Assembly: GCF_040412425.1 (NCBI RefSeq)
Contig: NC_089753.1
Location: 34,404,913-34,468,912 of the forward strand
Direction of reading: 5' to 3'
Length of the DNA stretch: 64,000 bases
DNA from: Macrobrachium rosenbergii
Taxonomy: Eukaryota; Arthropoda; Malacostraca; Decapoda; Palaemonidae
Shown here: piece by piece, positions 11,247-22,777 of the stretch
How positions within the stretch are numbered: position 1 is the stretch's first letter
Layout of the letters: each line of letters opens with the position of its first letter
The notes under the pieces: model-generated
Told to the model about the DNA's origin: nothing
Seen by the model: the letters and a program-made list of their open reading frames with translations, nothing else
Database searches by the model: none
Position numbers and translations under genes: made by a program

Positions 11247-11656
11247 AGCAAGTAAAAAATGCTCTGAAGTTTCTTCGGCGCAACCGAGTTTTCCGTACAG
11301 CGTATAATGCTGTATGAAACTCTCAGTCACGGCCCATGAAACTCCCAGCCACGGCCCATAAAACTTTCACCCACGGCCCATGAAACTTTCCCCCACTGCC
11401 CGGCTGTGGCATGTGTTTCTGGCACCTATAGCGGCGCCAGACGCACGATCATGGCTAACTTTGACCTTAAATAAAATAAAAACTACTGAGGCTACAGGGC
11501 TGCAATTTGGTATGTTTGATGACTGGAGGGTGGATGATCAACATACCAATTTGCAGCCCTCTAGCCTCAGTAGTTTTTAAGATGTGAGGGCGGACAGAAA
11601 AAGTGCGGACGGACAGACAAAGCAGGCACAACAATTTTCTTTTAAAGAAAACTAAA
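11247..11656 (-). mobile_element. Family A copy 4
   Basis: The 3' hairpin is mutated (GCTCTGAAGTTTCTTCGGCG). A GGCCCATGAAACT segment is locally triplicated (about 11310-11390). The long internal hairpin spans about 11477-11580 with nearly perfect arms. The element ends AAGAAAACTAAAA. Confidence 0.85.
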
Positions 11657-12333
11657 AGGATAAGACGGGAAAGAGGTATGGAACAGAAGTAAAAATACCC
11701 TATGGAAGTAATGGTTAAGATTATGGTAAAAAACGGAAAAGGGGAAAAACACAAAGGGACTTCTCGAACTTGGCGGTGGAAACTAAAGGACAGTCGGCAC
11801 AGAGGAGGATCATGGGACACGGCGTTGCAAACAGTATGGTCATCGAACGCCAAACAACAGGAACTAAAAATGACAATGTTGTGGGGGCACATCACTTAAT
11901 TTATAGTTATATGTGATCCCATCAAATCAATGTATCCGATTAAGTAATATTAATGAAAAAAAATCATAAATGTTCCAGTATATATACATATAGATATACA
12001 TAGCATACATGCATATAATAGCATATGCATTTAAAAAGAAACATAAATCTATATTATATATATACACATATATATATCTACAAATCTATATATATGTATA
12101 TATATATATATAAAATATGTATATATATATGTATGTATATATATATGTATGTATGTATGTATGTAGGTATACTAATGCAATCAAGAAAAACTATTAAAAA
12201 ACGGCAAACTTAAACAAAGAAAGAACAAACAAACGAACCAACAATCTTTCAAGTTATTAGAAAACGGCAAATAACTGAATCTTGTAGTACCATGTCAGGA
12301 ATGTTTTATTAAGCTCCTAGATGGTAGATACAA
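11657..12333. other. Unannotated spacer with TA/TGTA-rich patch
   Basis: Mostly single-copy-looking sequence. Interrupted ATATAC/TATGTA low complexity lies at about 11980-12170. No gene recognised. Confidence 0.4.
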
Positions 12334-12382
12334 AGGAGGAGGAGGAGGAGGAGGAGGAGGAGGAGGAGGAGGAGGAGGAGGG
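12334..12382. repeat. (GGA)n trinucleotide tract
   Basis: Roughly 16 GGA units. Translated it gives polyglutamate, which is not evidence of a gene. Confidence 0.95.
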
Positions 12383-12480
12383 AGGAAAGAAGATCGATGC
12401 CTTGCATGCCTCTTCGCTAAAAAGGATATTGTCCACTTGCAAAAAATTCTTTATCTATATCGAGATATATGTTTCGGAAG

Positions 12481-12482
<2 letters not shown>

Positions 12483-12551
<69 letters not shown>
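12483..12551. repeat. (GA)n tract
   Basis: Nearly pure 68-bp GA tract. Confidence 0.97.
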
Positions 12552-12554
<3 letters not shown>

Positions 12555-12634
12555 TTCAAATCACGATATGGAAAATACGTCAGGAAAACAGCTAGAAATG
12601 AGAAACCCAAATGCAGAAGTTGAAATTTATGGGG

Positions 12635-12987
12635 AACAATTAAATAAGGCGCAATCGAATTTTCTGTACAGCCGCTACACGCCCCCGACAACAGATCTGT
12701 CTTTCGGTGGTCTCGGTATAATGCTGTATGAGCCGATGCCCATGAAACTAACCACGGCCCGGTGGTGGCCTATCCTATATCGATGCCAGAAGCACGATTA
12801 TGGCTAACTTTTACCATAAATAAATTGAAAACTACTGAGGCTAGAGGGCTGCAATTTGGTATGTTTGATGATTGGAGGGTGGATGGTCAACATACCAATT
12901 TTAAGTCCTCTAGCCTCAGTAGTTTTTAAGATCTGAGGGCGGACAGAAAAAGCCGGCACAACAGTTTTCTTTTACAGAAAAGTAAAA
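12635..12987 (-). mobile_element. Family A copy 5, 3' end shortened
   Basis: Only half of the terminal hairpin remains (GGCGCAATCGAATTTTCTGT). The CCACCGAAA hairpin is damaged. The long internal hairpin lies at about 12828-12930. The 5' end is CAGAAAAGTAAAA. Confidence 0.8.
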
Positions 12988-13168
12988 ACGTAACAACTAA
13001 CTTATAATGCAATGATAAAAGAGAAAGAGAAGTACAAATTAAGCCATATAAATTCAATTTTTTTATTAAACTTTATTCAAAAATATAATTATGTAACACC
13101 TGTCAACCCACACCATCCAATGTTTACCATTACGGTACCAATAGCCTCTGGGATTACAAGTGTTTTGA

Positions 13169-13482
13169 CTGAATTGAATTTAGAATTTAGGCCAGAGGCC
13201 AAGCACTGGGACCTATGAGGTCATTCAGCGCTGAAACGGAAATTGACAGTAAAAAGTTTGAAAGGTGTAACAGGAGGAAAACCTCGCAGTTGCACTGTGA
13301 ATTAATTGTTAGGAGAGGGTTAAGGAAAGTAAGATGGAAGAAAGAGAATATGAGAGGAGGTACAGTAAAGGGAACGAAAGGGGTTGCAGCTAGGGGTCGA
13401 AAGCACGCTGCAAAGAAACTTAAGTAATGCCTACAGTGCAGCTCATGAGGTGCACTGACGGCGCTACCCTCCTACGGGGTGT
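13169..13482 (+). mobile_element. Family B copy 4 with intact ORF and TSD
   Basis: Flanked by AAGTGTTTTGA (13158-13168) and AAGTGTTTTTGA (13483-13494), a target-site duplication differing by one T. The insert begins CTGAATTGAATTTAG and ends CTACGGGGTGT. The 70-codon ORF at 13215-13427 is intact and carries one extra codon in the basic RGLRKVRWKK segment. Confidence 0.88.
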
Positions 13483-13562
13483 AAGTGTTTTTGATGGGTT
13501 CTTTTATATTCCCTTCGACATTTGGGATTGTAGCCTTTCTAGTCTTGTTTTTGGGCGGAGGG

Positions 13563-13590
13563 CAGGGGTGGGGGGTTTGGGGGTGGGAAG
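13563..13590 (+). other. G-quadruplex-type G-tract cluster
   Basis: Four runs of at least three G with loops of 1-3 nt (GGGG-T-GGGGGG-TTT-GGGGG-T-GGG). This satisfies the usual G4 sequence pattern. No nearby gene gives it a role. Confidence 0.6.
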
Positions 13591-13663
13591 GTTGATCTAT
13601 GATTGATCTATGATTTACTTAAGTTGGCCATTATTGAAAAACTTGTTGGGGCGAGCGCAGCTC

Positions 13664-13795
13664 CCACCCGGGGCGGACAAACAGGTTTTCAGGAGGAGGG
13701 TGGATGTCTCCCCTACCCTCCCGTTCCCCTAACTACCCCACCCTCACCCGGGGCGGACAAACCGGTTTCCAGGGGGTGGGTGGCTGTGTCATGTC
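13664..13795. repeat. 79-bp tandem duplication, GC-rich
   Basis: CACCCGGGGCGGACAAAC occurs at about 13666 and 13745, each followed by (A/C)GGTTT(T/C)CAGG and a G-rich stretch. Two diverged copies. Confidence 0.8.
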
Positions 13796-14137
13796 TCTGC
13801 TGCTGTCACCTTGGGAAGGACAATCAAGATCCACTCGCCTTTATTTATCTAATTTTCACACTTCGTAAAAAAAAAGTGTGACAGAATGTTTTGGCCGATG
13901 GACGAGCCACTGCTTTCTCCCCAGAAGATCAACATCGCATCAAAAGCAATGCAATATCATCGCGCTTCTTTTGCTCGGCTTCACATTTGTTCCAGGAGAA
14001 CCCTCATTTCTTTCCAGGCGAGTCCGCCTTCATAACTTTGGCCTCATATAAGTCTTCTGAAGTCTTGTTATTATTTCTTGTCAACGTCTGAGCGAATGCA
14101 AGTTCCACGCTTGGGTGATTGCCCGCTTTGTCATGTT

Positions 14138-14140
<3 letters not shown>
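13796..14140. other. Unannotated spacer
   Basis: No dispersed family recognised. A 66-codon frame (13891-14091) has no familiar motif. Confidence 0.35.

Positions 14141-14178
<38 letters not shown>
14141..14178. repeat. (CT)n tract
   Basis: Short pure CT tract. Confidence 0.95.
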
Positions 14179-14180
<2 letters not shown>

Positions 14181-14318
14181 CGAAAGGATCTTTTCAGTGG
14201 CATCGACAATATGAAACATAAGGTGACTACTGAACTGCTCATGAAAATTGTTTTATAATTTCACTTTTGCAAGGTTTAGTTGTTTAGGAATGTTCGTCTA
14301 CAACACGAAATCTCTCAG

Positions 14319-14319
<1 letters not shown>

Positions 14320-14402
<83 letters not shown>

Positions 14403-14415
14403 AATATATTTATAA
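14320..14415. repeat. (TA)n microsatellite
   Basis: About 80 bp of TA dinucleotides, decaying to AT-rich sequence on the right. Confidence 0.95.
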
Positions 14416-14686
14416 TTTTTTCTCCATATGCCTATTCTTCCTTAGAGGCTATAGAGAAAGGTGTTAGGCTTCCAGGTGTCCCCTTGTGTGACGCCATGGC
14501 GACGCTAGCTTTAATTCACAGCTGGGCCAACTGGTAGGAGGCAGGCTGTAGCGAATCACGGATCTTGCCTACGCAAGTCCGATGCTTTATTACCGAGCAG
14601 AGAGAGGAAAGAATGGAGAAACAGGGAAATGAGGGAAATCCCATTTGCACAGGTAGAAACACATGTACACAAGATGAAGAATAAAA

Positions 14687-15094
14687 CCAGTAAAAAATGC
14701 GCCGAAGTTTCCTCTGTGCAATTGAGTTTTCTGTACAGCCGCTACAGCGTATGATCAAGGCCACCGAAAACAGATCTATCTTTCGGTGGTCTCGCTATAA
14801 TGCAGCATGAGCCACGGCCCACGCGTTCCATGAAACTTTAACCAAAGCCCGGTGGTGGCCTATCCTATATCGTTGCCAGAAGCACGATCATGGCTAAATT
14901 TAACCTTAAATAAAATAAAAACTAGTGAGGCTACAGGGCTGAAATTTGGTATGTTTGATGACTGGAGGGTGGATGATCAACATACCAATTTCCAGCACTC
15001 TAGCCTCAGTAGTTTTTAAGATCTGAGGGCGGACAGAAAAAGTGCGGACGGACAGACAAAGCCGGCACATTAGTTTTGTATTACAGAAAACTAA
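14687..15094 (-). mobile_element. Family A copy 6
   Basis: The terminal hairpin is partly mutated (GCGCCGAAGTTTCCTCTGTGC). The CCACCGAAAACAGATCTATC hairpin is intact, and the long hairpin lies at about 14922-15020. It ends TTACAGAAAACTAAAA. Confidence 0.85.
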
Positions 15095-15488
15095 AACCTC
15101 CCTTGGAAACGGTGTGGGAAATGCAGATAGATGTAGAGAGGATTTCCCCTACCGTTGTTTCCCTGTGAATGTAATTTCAAGCCATAATGATTCCACACTT
15201 AGACCTTAACTCCAAGGCTGAACGAACTGAGTTTTCGAAACCTACTTGGACCACATTTACTTCATTACAATAATTGTACGAGGGAGATCAGCAGGTTTTC
15301 GCAAACTTTCCTATGTATATTTTAGTGCATCTGGACAACTGATACATATGACTTCGCCAAAACAAAGCGATGATATCATTAACACCTTTAAAACCGTGGG
15401 AATTAGATTCTTGGTCTGTATTAAATAAAAACAGGATATTAGTACATTATCACAAATATTCTCTATATTATAGTATATTTTAAAAAAA
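15095..15488. other. Unannotated spacer
   Basis: No gene or dispersed repeat recognised. Confidence 0.35.
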
Positions 15489-15725
<237 letters not shown>

Positions 15726-15870
15726 AAAACAGAATTATACAATACAACATCTGATGCTTTCAAACTTCGACAGGGAAAACATATATATGCCGGGAACCAT
15801 AGAAAGACAGTTTCCCAGTAAAAGCAATGAAGAACTGGCCTGCAGGAAGTGATCTAATTCTGGGCGTGTC

Positions 15871-15942
<72 letters not shown>
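15871..15942. repeat. (GA)n tract
   Basis: About 70 bp pure GA. Confidence 0.97.
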
Positions 15943-15948
<6 letters not shown>

Positions 15949-16072
15949 CCGTTCTAGTTTCAGTCCGGGAAAGGAATAAGGCAGGCGTTTATGTATCACA
16001 TTTAAAGTAATTGAATATGTTTGAACTGCAAACGACACGAGCAACGTGTTGGGAGAACATATTCATAGGTAA

Positions 16073-16073
16073 T

Positions 16074-16147
<74 letters not shown>

Positions 16148-16160
16148 GTATACATATATG
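16073..16160. repeat. (TA)n tract
   Basis: TA tract with one TTTA interruption near 16090. Confidence 0.95.
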
Positions 16161-16760
16161 CACAAAATCTTTACATGCAGCAGTAAATATGAGCTCTCTG
16201 AATGACGACACAGAGGCCAACGGAACGGGCAACCTTGTTGCCTTACGTAACCCAAGAAAAGTGAAGAAAAAAAAGTTGGGCTTAATCCTCAAGGAAATCC
16301 TGTTAAACTGTATTCTCCAAAATATATAGCTATATTGGTCATTTGAAACACTAAGATGAACCACGGATATAAAAAAAATCTTAGGGTATAGCGGCCAATT
16401 CATAAAGAAATCCTCATTAGAACCAGATCGACCCCACTTGCCTGGGCATATGCTCTGTAATTTTAGGCTTGGGTATTTGGAGATATCATTTCCTTTTGCC
16501 ATGCCATCATACCAGTCCTATCTAGGCCTTTTTTCCACCCACATTTTTCTCAATAATACTCTCATTCTCTCCCCATGACCGAAGCACCTACGTTGCGGCC
16601 ACTTAGATTTTTTCACTCCTACTTTTTGTATAATAACTTGATAAAATTAAGTTTTAGTCCTCTTGCATTCAATATTTACAGTGCATCTCCGCAGGAACGA
16701 GTTAGCACAACCATCTCTTTATACTCAGTTCAACTTAAGTCTCCTTAACTTAATCTAGCC
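16161..16760. other. Unannotated spacer
   Basis: Single-copy-looking sequence. A minus-strand frame extending from the TA repeat into 16200-16502 shows no familiar motif. Confidence 0.35.
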
Positions 16761-17124
16761 CAGCGTATAATCAAGGTCACCGAAAACAGATCTATCTTTC
16801 GGTGGTCTCGCTATAATGCTGTATGAGCCGCGGCCCATGAAACTTTAACTACGACCCAGTGGTGGCCTGTCCTTAATTGTTGCCAGAAGCACGATCATGG
16901 GTAACTTTAACCTTAAATAAAATAAAAACTACTGAGGCTAGAGGGCTGCAATTTGGTATGTTTGATGATTGGAGGGCGGATGATCAACATACCAATTTGC
17001 AGCCCTCTAGCCTCAGTGGTTTTTTTCAGATCTGCGGGCGGACAGAAGAAGCTCGGACAGAATAAAGTGCGGACGGACAGACAAATAGCCATCTCCCTAG
17101 TTTTCTTTCACATAAAACTAAAAA
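16761..17124 (-). mobile_element. Family A copy 7, 3' end missing
   Basis: Begins at CAGCGTATAATC, so the ACAGAAAACT motif and terminal hairpin are absent. The CCACCGAAA hairpin, long hairpin (about 16922-17025) and two 15-bp units are present. 5' end mutated (ACATAAAACTAAAA). Confidence 0.82.
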
Positions 17125-17283
17125 TGGGTTAAAGGTGTATTTATAAATGCCTCTTTGAGAATGGAGTCGCATCTCGACAGAAATGAAAAATGGAGAGTCT
17201 TCTTCCTCATTTTTTTTCCGATGTCATTCACACGATGAATCGAAAATGTGTTTTCCTATCCTGTCATAGTTACGTAAGAGGTA

Positions 17284-17323
17284 ATGTAATCTCCCTCCCT
17301 CTCTCTCTCTCTCTCTCTCTCTA
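17284..17323. repeat. (CT)n tract
   Basis: Short CT tract preceded by CCCTCCCT. Confidence 0.9.
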
Positions 17324-17507
17324 AGCTGAAAAAGTGTGGTGCCCAAGATAACTTTTCTCGTAGCTAAGAATCCAGTGAGTCATCAATGATGAGTTTTTCA
17401 CTATAATGTCTCAGAATAGTAACCCTCACTTACGCTCAACCTTCTTTTATATGGGATCAGCGCCTGCTTCAGGGAGGAAGACTCCCATTCCTGTTCCATC
17501 CTTAGAA

Positions 17508-17827
17508 TTGACTTGAATTGAATACAGAATTTAGGCCAAAGGCCAAGCACTGGGACCTATGAAGTCATTCAGCGCTGAAACGGAAATTGACAGTAAAAGG
17601 TTTGAAAGGTGTAACAGGAGGAAAACCTCAAAGCAGTTGCACTATGAATCAACTGTTAGGAGAGGGTGAGAAGTGAGATGGAAGAAAGAGAATATGAAAG
17701 GAGGTAGAGTAAAAAGAACGAAAGGGGTTGCAGCTAGGGGCCTAAAAAAAGCATGCTGTAAGGAACCTAAAGAAATGCCTACAGTGCACCGCATGAGGTG
17801 CACTGACGGCACTGCCCCCCTACGGGT
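17508..17827 (+). mobile_element. Family B copy 5, ORF broken
   Basis: Full-length outline. The ORF hits an in-frame TGA at AGGGTGAGAAG and has an A insertion in GGCCTAAAAAAAGCATG. 3' hairpin TGCACCGCATGAGGTGCA intact. No clear target-site duplication. Confidence 0.85.
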
Positions 17828-18398
17828 TTTATACTAATACTCGAAGGCTTCCATACGGATATGGAATAAGATATTGGGGAGATGATGATGTTGATGATGA
17901 TGAATATGATGATGATAATGATGACCGTAAGTAAAGAAACAGACTGAACGATTCAGTGATAAAGGGAAGTGGAAGATAACAAGAATAATAAGTAAAAACA
18001 TATGCAGAGCATCCGATTTCAATTAATAAATCATGGTAAATATAATGTCTCCTATAATCCTCTCCTCACCTTCCTCTACTCTACCTCAAACACCGCCTGC
18101 AACCCACACCATTCAACTGATCGCTAAGTACTAAGATGAAGCATTAATTATGAACATCTACCTTTTTCCTCTTTTCTTTAAACCAGCGGCTGCGATGCAA
18201 AACAGCTGACTTACCATCAAACACAAAAACCGAGCACTAATCGCCCTCTGGTATTCTGTTGCTTTTTTACTCTTCTTTTTTCCAGATACCAGCTGCGAAC
18301 CACAACAGTTGACTGCCCACAAAGTTTAAATTAAAGCTTAGGTCATCAGAAACGTGAGAAGTCACAAAAGGTAGTCCACTTATTTAGGTCTTCTCTTG
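17828..18398. other. Unannotated spacer with GATGAT patch
   Basis: A short (GAT/ATG)n run lies at about 17880-17925. The rest holds no recognised gene or repeat. Confidence 0.4.
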
Positions 18399-18461
18399 TA
18401 AGCTAAGAAACCAGGGCTCCTCGTTTGTGAGCCGAGTGTGCTACCACTATACCAAGTGGCC

Positions 18462-18463
<2 letters not shown>
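18399..18463 (-). mobile_element. tRNA-like fragment abutting a GA tract
   Basis: Read on the minus strand it has a box A-like TGGTATAGTGGTAGCAC, then a CTCGGCTCACAAACGAG anticodon-arm-like segment with CAC in the loop. No good box B or acceptor stem follows, so it is a tRNA-derived relic, not a working tRNA. It directly adjoins the CT/GA tract on its 5' side, as does a sister fragment near 33.2 kb. Confidence 0.55.
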
Positions 18464-18530
<67 letters not shown>

Positions 18531-18578
18531 AAATCAAAATACTTTATTCCATCAAAAATAATTACATACATTTCAAAG

Positions 18579-18640
<62 letters not shown>

Positions 18641-18689
18641 CAGTAAAAATATTTGATTCCGTAACAAATGGTTATTACGTTCATTTCAT

Positions 18690-18739
<50 letters not shown>

Positions 18740-18847
18740 CAAAGTCAAAATACTTTATTCCATCAAAAATGGTTATTACATACATTTCAGAGAGAGAGAG
18801 AGAGAGTCAAAATCAAAATACATTACGCCATCAAACTACATACATTT

Positions 18848-18907
<60 letters not shown>
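18464..18907. repeat. (GA)n array with repeated ~45-bp linker
   Basis: GA tracts at about 18464-18526, 18582-18637, 18694-18736, 18789-18806 and 18851-18906. The linkers share (G)TCAAAATCAAAATACTTTA, TTCCATCAAAAAT and TTACATACATTTCA. The composite unit has been tandemly amplified about four times. Arg-Glu frames are artefacts. Confidence 0.92.
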
Positions 18908-18908
<1 letters not shown>

Positions 18909-19172
18909 CGTATTTCCCCAGTAACTAAATCTTTCATCTTCCATCAGCCACGGCGGGCAAACTGCTGCATCTACATAACCCAATAACTTCTACCTGAGCG
19001 AGAGAGGTTCCCCGTCAGACAAACGCATTAACTTCGACAATATGGCCCCACGCGGTATCGCTCACAGTTGATTGGCATTCGGAGGAGAATATTATTGTCC
19101 TTCTCTTTGCTTCGACAATACTTTTGTATGCTGACGGTAGACAGAACTTGTCTCGATATTTACCCCTTTTTT

Positions 19173-19568
19173 AGTTTTCTGTAAAAGAAAATTATTATGC
19201 CGGCTTGTCTGTCCGTCCGCACTTTTTTCTGTCCGCCCTCACATCTTAAAAACTACTGAGGCTAGAGGGCTGCATATTGGTACGTTGATCATCCACCGGC
19301 CAGTCATCAAACATACCAAATTGCAGCCCTCTAGCCTCAGTAGTTTTTATTTTATTTAAGGTTAAAGTTTGCCATAATCGTGCTTCTGGCAACGATAGGA
19401 TAGGCCACCACCGGGCCGTGGTTAAAGTTTCATGGGTCGCAGCTCATACAGCATTATACCGAGATCACCGAAAGATACATCTATTTTCGGTGGCCCTGAT
19501 CATGCGCTGTAGCGGCTGCAAAGAAAACTCGATTGCGGCGAAGAAACTGCGGCGCATTTTTTTACTTT
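19173..19568 (+). mobile_element. Family A copy 8, reference copy
   Basis: Best plus-strand example. The 5' end AGTTTTCTGTAAAAGAAAA itself forms a small hairpin. One CACTTTTTTCTGTCCG unit follows. The long hairpin (about 19248-19350) has arms AAAACTACTGAGGCTAGAGG and GCAGCCCTCTAGCCTCAGTA. Then come GGCCACCACCGGGCCGTGG, a CACCGAAAGA...TTTTCGGTGG hairpin, the inverted motif AAGAAAACTCGATTG, and hairpin GCGGCGAAGAAACTGCGGCGC with a T-rich tail. No coding capacity, so it would need helicase/Rep proteins from an autonomous partner if it is Helentron-like. Confidence 0.85.
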
Positions 19569-19875
19569 TTTTTATGATGCGGAATTCATCTAATTTGGGT
19601 CCACAGTCACGAAGATTGAAATAGAATATATGGATAAAAAGGTATTTAAGGTATTTTGCTCTATCATTCATAAAAAGTCAAGTTAATTTCATTTATGTCT
19701 TTGATAAAACAGAAACTTAATGAGAGAATTGTACCACAGTTTTATAAATAAAATTTGTCATTAACCATTTCTGTCAATGATGCGCAATTTTATATCAACT
19801 TCCATTACGTTATGATCCATCATTCTAGAGGAGCAAGGTATACCTCAGGCCATACAGGAATTCCATTAAAACGCA

Positions 19876-19879
<4 letters not shown>

Positions 19880-19939
<60 letters not shown>
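19880..19939. repeat. (GA)n tract
   Basis: Pure 60-bp GA tract. Confidence 0.97.
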
Positions 19940-20114
19940 AGCTTTGTATCCATTCAAATGGATACGATCAATCACGGCTGCATGAAAGCAAACGCTGCAT
20001 GTTGATTCAGAATGCAAGCGGGTATGAGCGAGTAGTCCATACCCACGTAATGTCAGATCTTTACCACAAAATCATAATCCATTATTTTTCATAAGAGGGG
20101 TGTCCTTGAATGTA

Positions 20115-20465
20115 AACAAGTAATAAATGCGCCGAAGTTTCTTGGGCGCAATCGAGTTTTCTGTACAGTGTATACTGCTGTATGAAACTCTCAGCCACGG
20201 CCCATGAAACTCTCAGCCTGGCGTGGTGGCCTGCGTTGTTGCGTTGCCAGACGCACGATCACGGCTAATTTTAACCTTAAATAAAACAAAAACTACTGAG
20301 GCTAGAGGGCTGTAATTTGTTATGTTTGATGATTGGAGGGTGGATGATCGACATACCAATTTGCAGCCCCCTAGCCTCACTAGCTTTTAAGATCTGAGGC
20401 CGAACAGAACAATTGCGGATGGACAGACAAAGCCATCTCAATTGTTTTCTTTTACAAAAAACTAA
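20115..20465 (-). mobile_element. Family A copy 9
   Basis: Terminal hairpin GCGCCGAAGTTTCTTGGGCGC. The segment between the ACAG motif and the GGCCCATGAAACT repeats is shorter than in copy 8 and lacks the CCACCGAAA hairpin. Long hairpin at about 20290-20395. Confidence 0.85.
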
Positions 20466-20720
20466 AACCTCCCAAATGTTAATTTTAAGAGAAGTGAGGT
20501 TGCGAACCCCACACCAGTTCCTTTCTTACTCCATTATGCAACACGCGAATTGTCACTTGATGATCTGAGGTGATGAACTGTATTTAATGTATTTATACGC
20601 GGGTTTTTTTTTCATGGGAATGAGAGCGAAAACCTCAAAATGCCCGGCGCTCCAAAAATGATAATATACTCCTAAAGTTGATGGACGGTTTTCTCAAACC
20701 AGACTATTTTTGTAACTATC

Positions 20721-20960
20721 GAACTGAATTGAGCTGAATATAGAATTTAGGCCAAAGGCCAAGCACTGGGACCTATGAGGTTTGAAGGGTGCAACAGGAG
20801 GAAAACCTCAAAGCAGTTGCACTATGAAATGATTGTTAGGATAGGGTGGATAGCAAGATGGAAGAAAGATAATATGAAAGGAGGTACAGTAAAAGGAATG
20901 GAAGGGGTTGCAGCTAGGGGCCGAAGGAACGCTGCAAAGACGGCACTACTCCTTTACGGA
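20721..20960 (+). mobile_element. Family B copy 6 with internal deletions
   Basis: About 35 bp (from CATTCAGCGCTGAAA through the first AAAAGG) and the 3' TTAAGTAATGCC-hairpin block are missing. Remaining parts are well conserved. The start ATGAGG joins a different frame, so the ORF is altered. Confidence 0.85.
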
Positions 20961-22350
20961 TCTACTGATCTGATGTCAGTTCTGACGTCAGACCAAAAAA
21001 GGTCTGAAAAAATTAATCACGCTGAAACAGCATATATTTGTTATATCGTTTATCAGACAACACAATCATTTTAAATACATAAGGTGTTACTCTTATTTCA
21101 CGAGTAAACTTGTTTCCAGATTTTATGGCAGAGACAACCTGTTTAACCAAAAAATCTATCACCCTTCCTTAAATAAAAAAAAAAATAGGTCTTCAGTGTC
21201 TTGACAAATTAGGATGCGAGTACCATCGCTCCAGTGTCATAAATCGGAACTCTCAATGAAATTGCAAATGGAACATAAAGTTTAGGCTTCAGGCTAAGCG
21301 CTGGAATGTGGGGGGGAGGCCTCTCAATGGCCGGAGCTATCAAATCTCGCTGACTGACCAAAGGCTGTTGATTTTGAAAACATGGAAGGTGACAGATCCA
21401 CACACACACATCCATTACCGAAAGCCTTCTGATTTTAAAAGTACCTTCATCGCACACCGTGGAGAAGTTCTAACTCAGCATGTGGACATCCAAAGGTGCC
21501 AGATGCACGTTTTTTGTACTTTCGCGGTATTAATATTACCAGAATGAGCGCCTTTCTTCTGTATGTAATTCCTAAACAGAATGAAATCAATATGATATGC
21601 AGCATTAGGACTTCGGAAACCGGCAGGTACTTTAGCTTCCTTGGGAAGTCTCCCTAACTGCAGAATGTCTTGAATTTGGAATAATATTTACACTTGGATA
21701 ACAGAGGCAAGGACAGGCAGTTAACATTCACAGCACAAGTAATGCTACATTTGGTCGATTCTTAGACTCTTAACAACAACAGATGACAAGCATCACACAT
21801 TCGCCACATCGCTGGTCTATCTGATCTGTGTAATAATTCGAGAGGCGAGCACCCTCTGCCGAGAAATGTAACGTCCAGAAACGGCTGAACGCACGGGCCT
21901 TGATTACTGAAACCTGCTACAGACCTTGCCAGCCTAGGCAAGCGGTAATGCACCACAACGAAGCCCTACGAGCGAAGGGAATGAGTGAATCAGCAAGTAT
22001 GACAGACTTCACCTTAATTACACTGTACTTCAAGGGGTTTACGTCTTACTTCATCTCGAAATATCGCGTCTCGATTCCCCCGAATAATCTCTTTCCAGAG
22101 GGTGGTTTCGCTTGTCTGGAGATCCGCCTGATACAACAACATACAGCTGCTTCCACTTAGGTTTTTCTTCGCTTAACTCGACGTCTGAAGCGTTAATTCT
22201 GTGTGTGGAATTTTCTCGCGAGGGGAGGGAGAATTGGGCTGCGGAAAGAAACGCGGTGTCTCATCTCATCCTTTGCACTTTACGCCGTGTTGTGAGAGGA
22301 GCCATTTACCACTGACAAAAGATACCTTTTTTTCTTTTCCATTTTATTTA
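20961..22350. other. Unannotated spacer, possible B fragment
   Basis: The longest stretch without a clear repeat. At about 21268-21312 GAACATAAAGTTTAGGCTTC and CTAAGCGCTGGAATG resemble the first ~45 bp of family B. Short open frames (up to ~86 codons) have no recognisable motif. I see no splice-site-supported exon, but a small exon could be missed by eye. Confidence 0.35.
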
Positions 22351-22588
22351 TTTTCTCTTCTGTGTAGGAAACGGTATATTTTTATTTCTTGGGAGTAATG
22401 TGTATTTATCATCCGTTACAGCATATACAAATGTTTATCAGAATCTTGTTTCTTTTCAAAATAACCTTATTTTCTCTTCTGTGTAAGAAAGGCGTAGTTT
22501 CTACTTCTTGGGAGAAATGTGTATTTATCACACGTTACAGCATATACGATTTTTTATCAGTATCTTGATTCTTTTAAAAATAACTTTC
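22351..22588. repeat. 119-bp tandem duplication
   Basis: TTTTCTCTTCTGTGTA recurs at 22351 and 22470. The following ~100 bp of each copy (CTTGGGAG, GTGTATTTATCA, CGTTACAGCATATAC, TTTATCAG, ATCTTG) align at roughly 85%. Confidence 0.85.
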
Positions 22589-22777
22589 TATGCCGCTGTT
22601 ATTTCTTCTCTTGCTGCCACTTTTTTTAAAAAGAAAAAAGATAATAAACGTATTATTTCTCCTTCTCCATCAGCGATCCATACTCCCAAGAGAATTTTTA
22701 TTTGTCGATTCCTTCAGTTACTTCGAAGGACCCGGTACCCTTGAGGTCAGGCAGGGGCCTCTTGCAGTCAGGTGGAA

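Noticed and set aside
12334..12551. Glu-rich/Arg-Glu acidic protein exon
   Set aside because: The frame is a translation of (GGA)n and (GA)n tracts.
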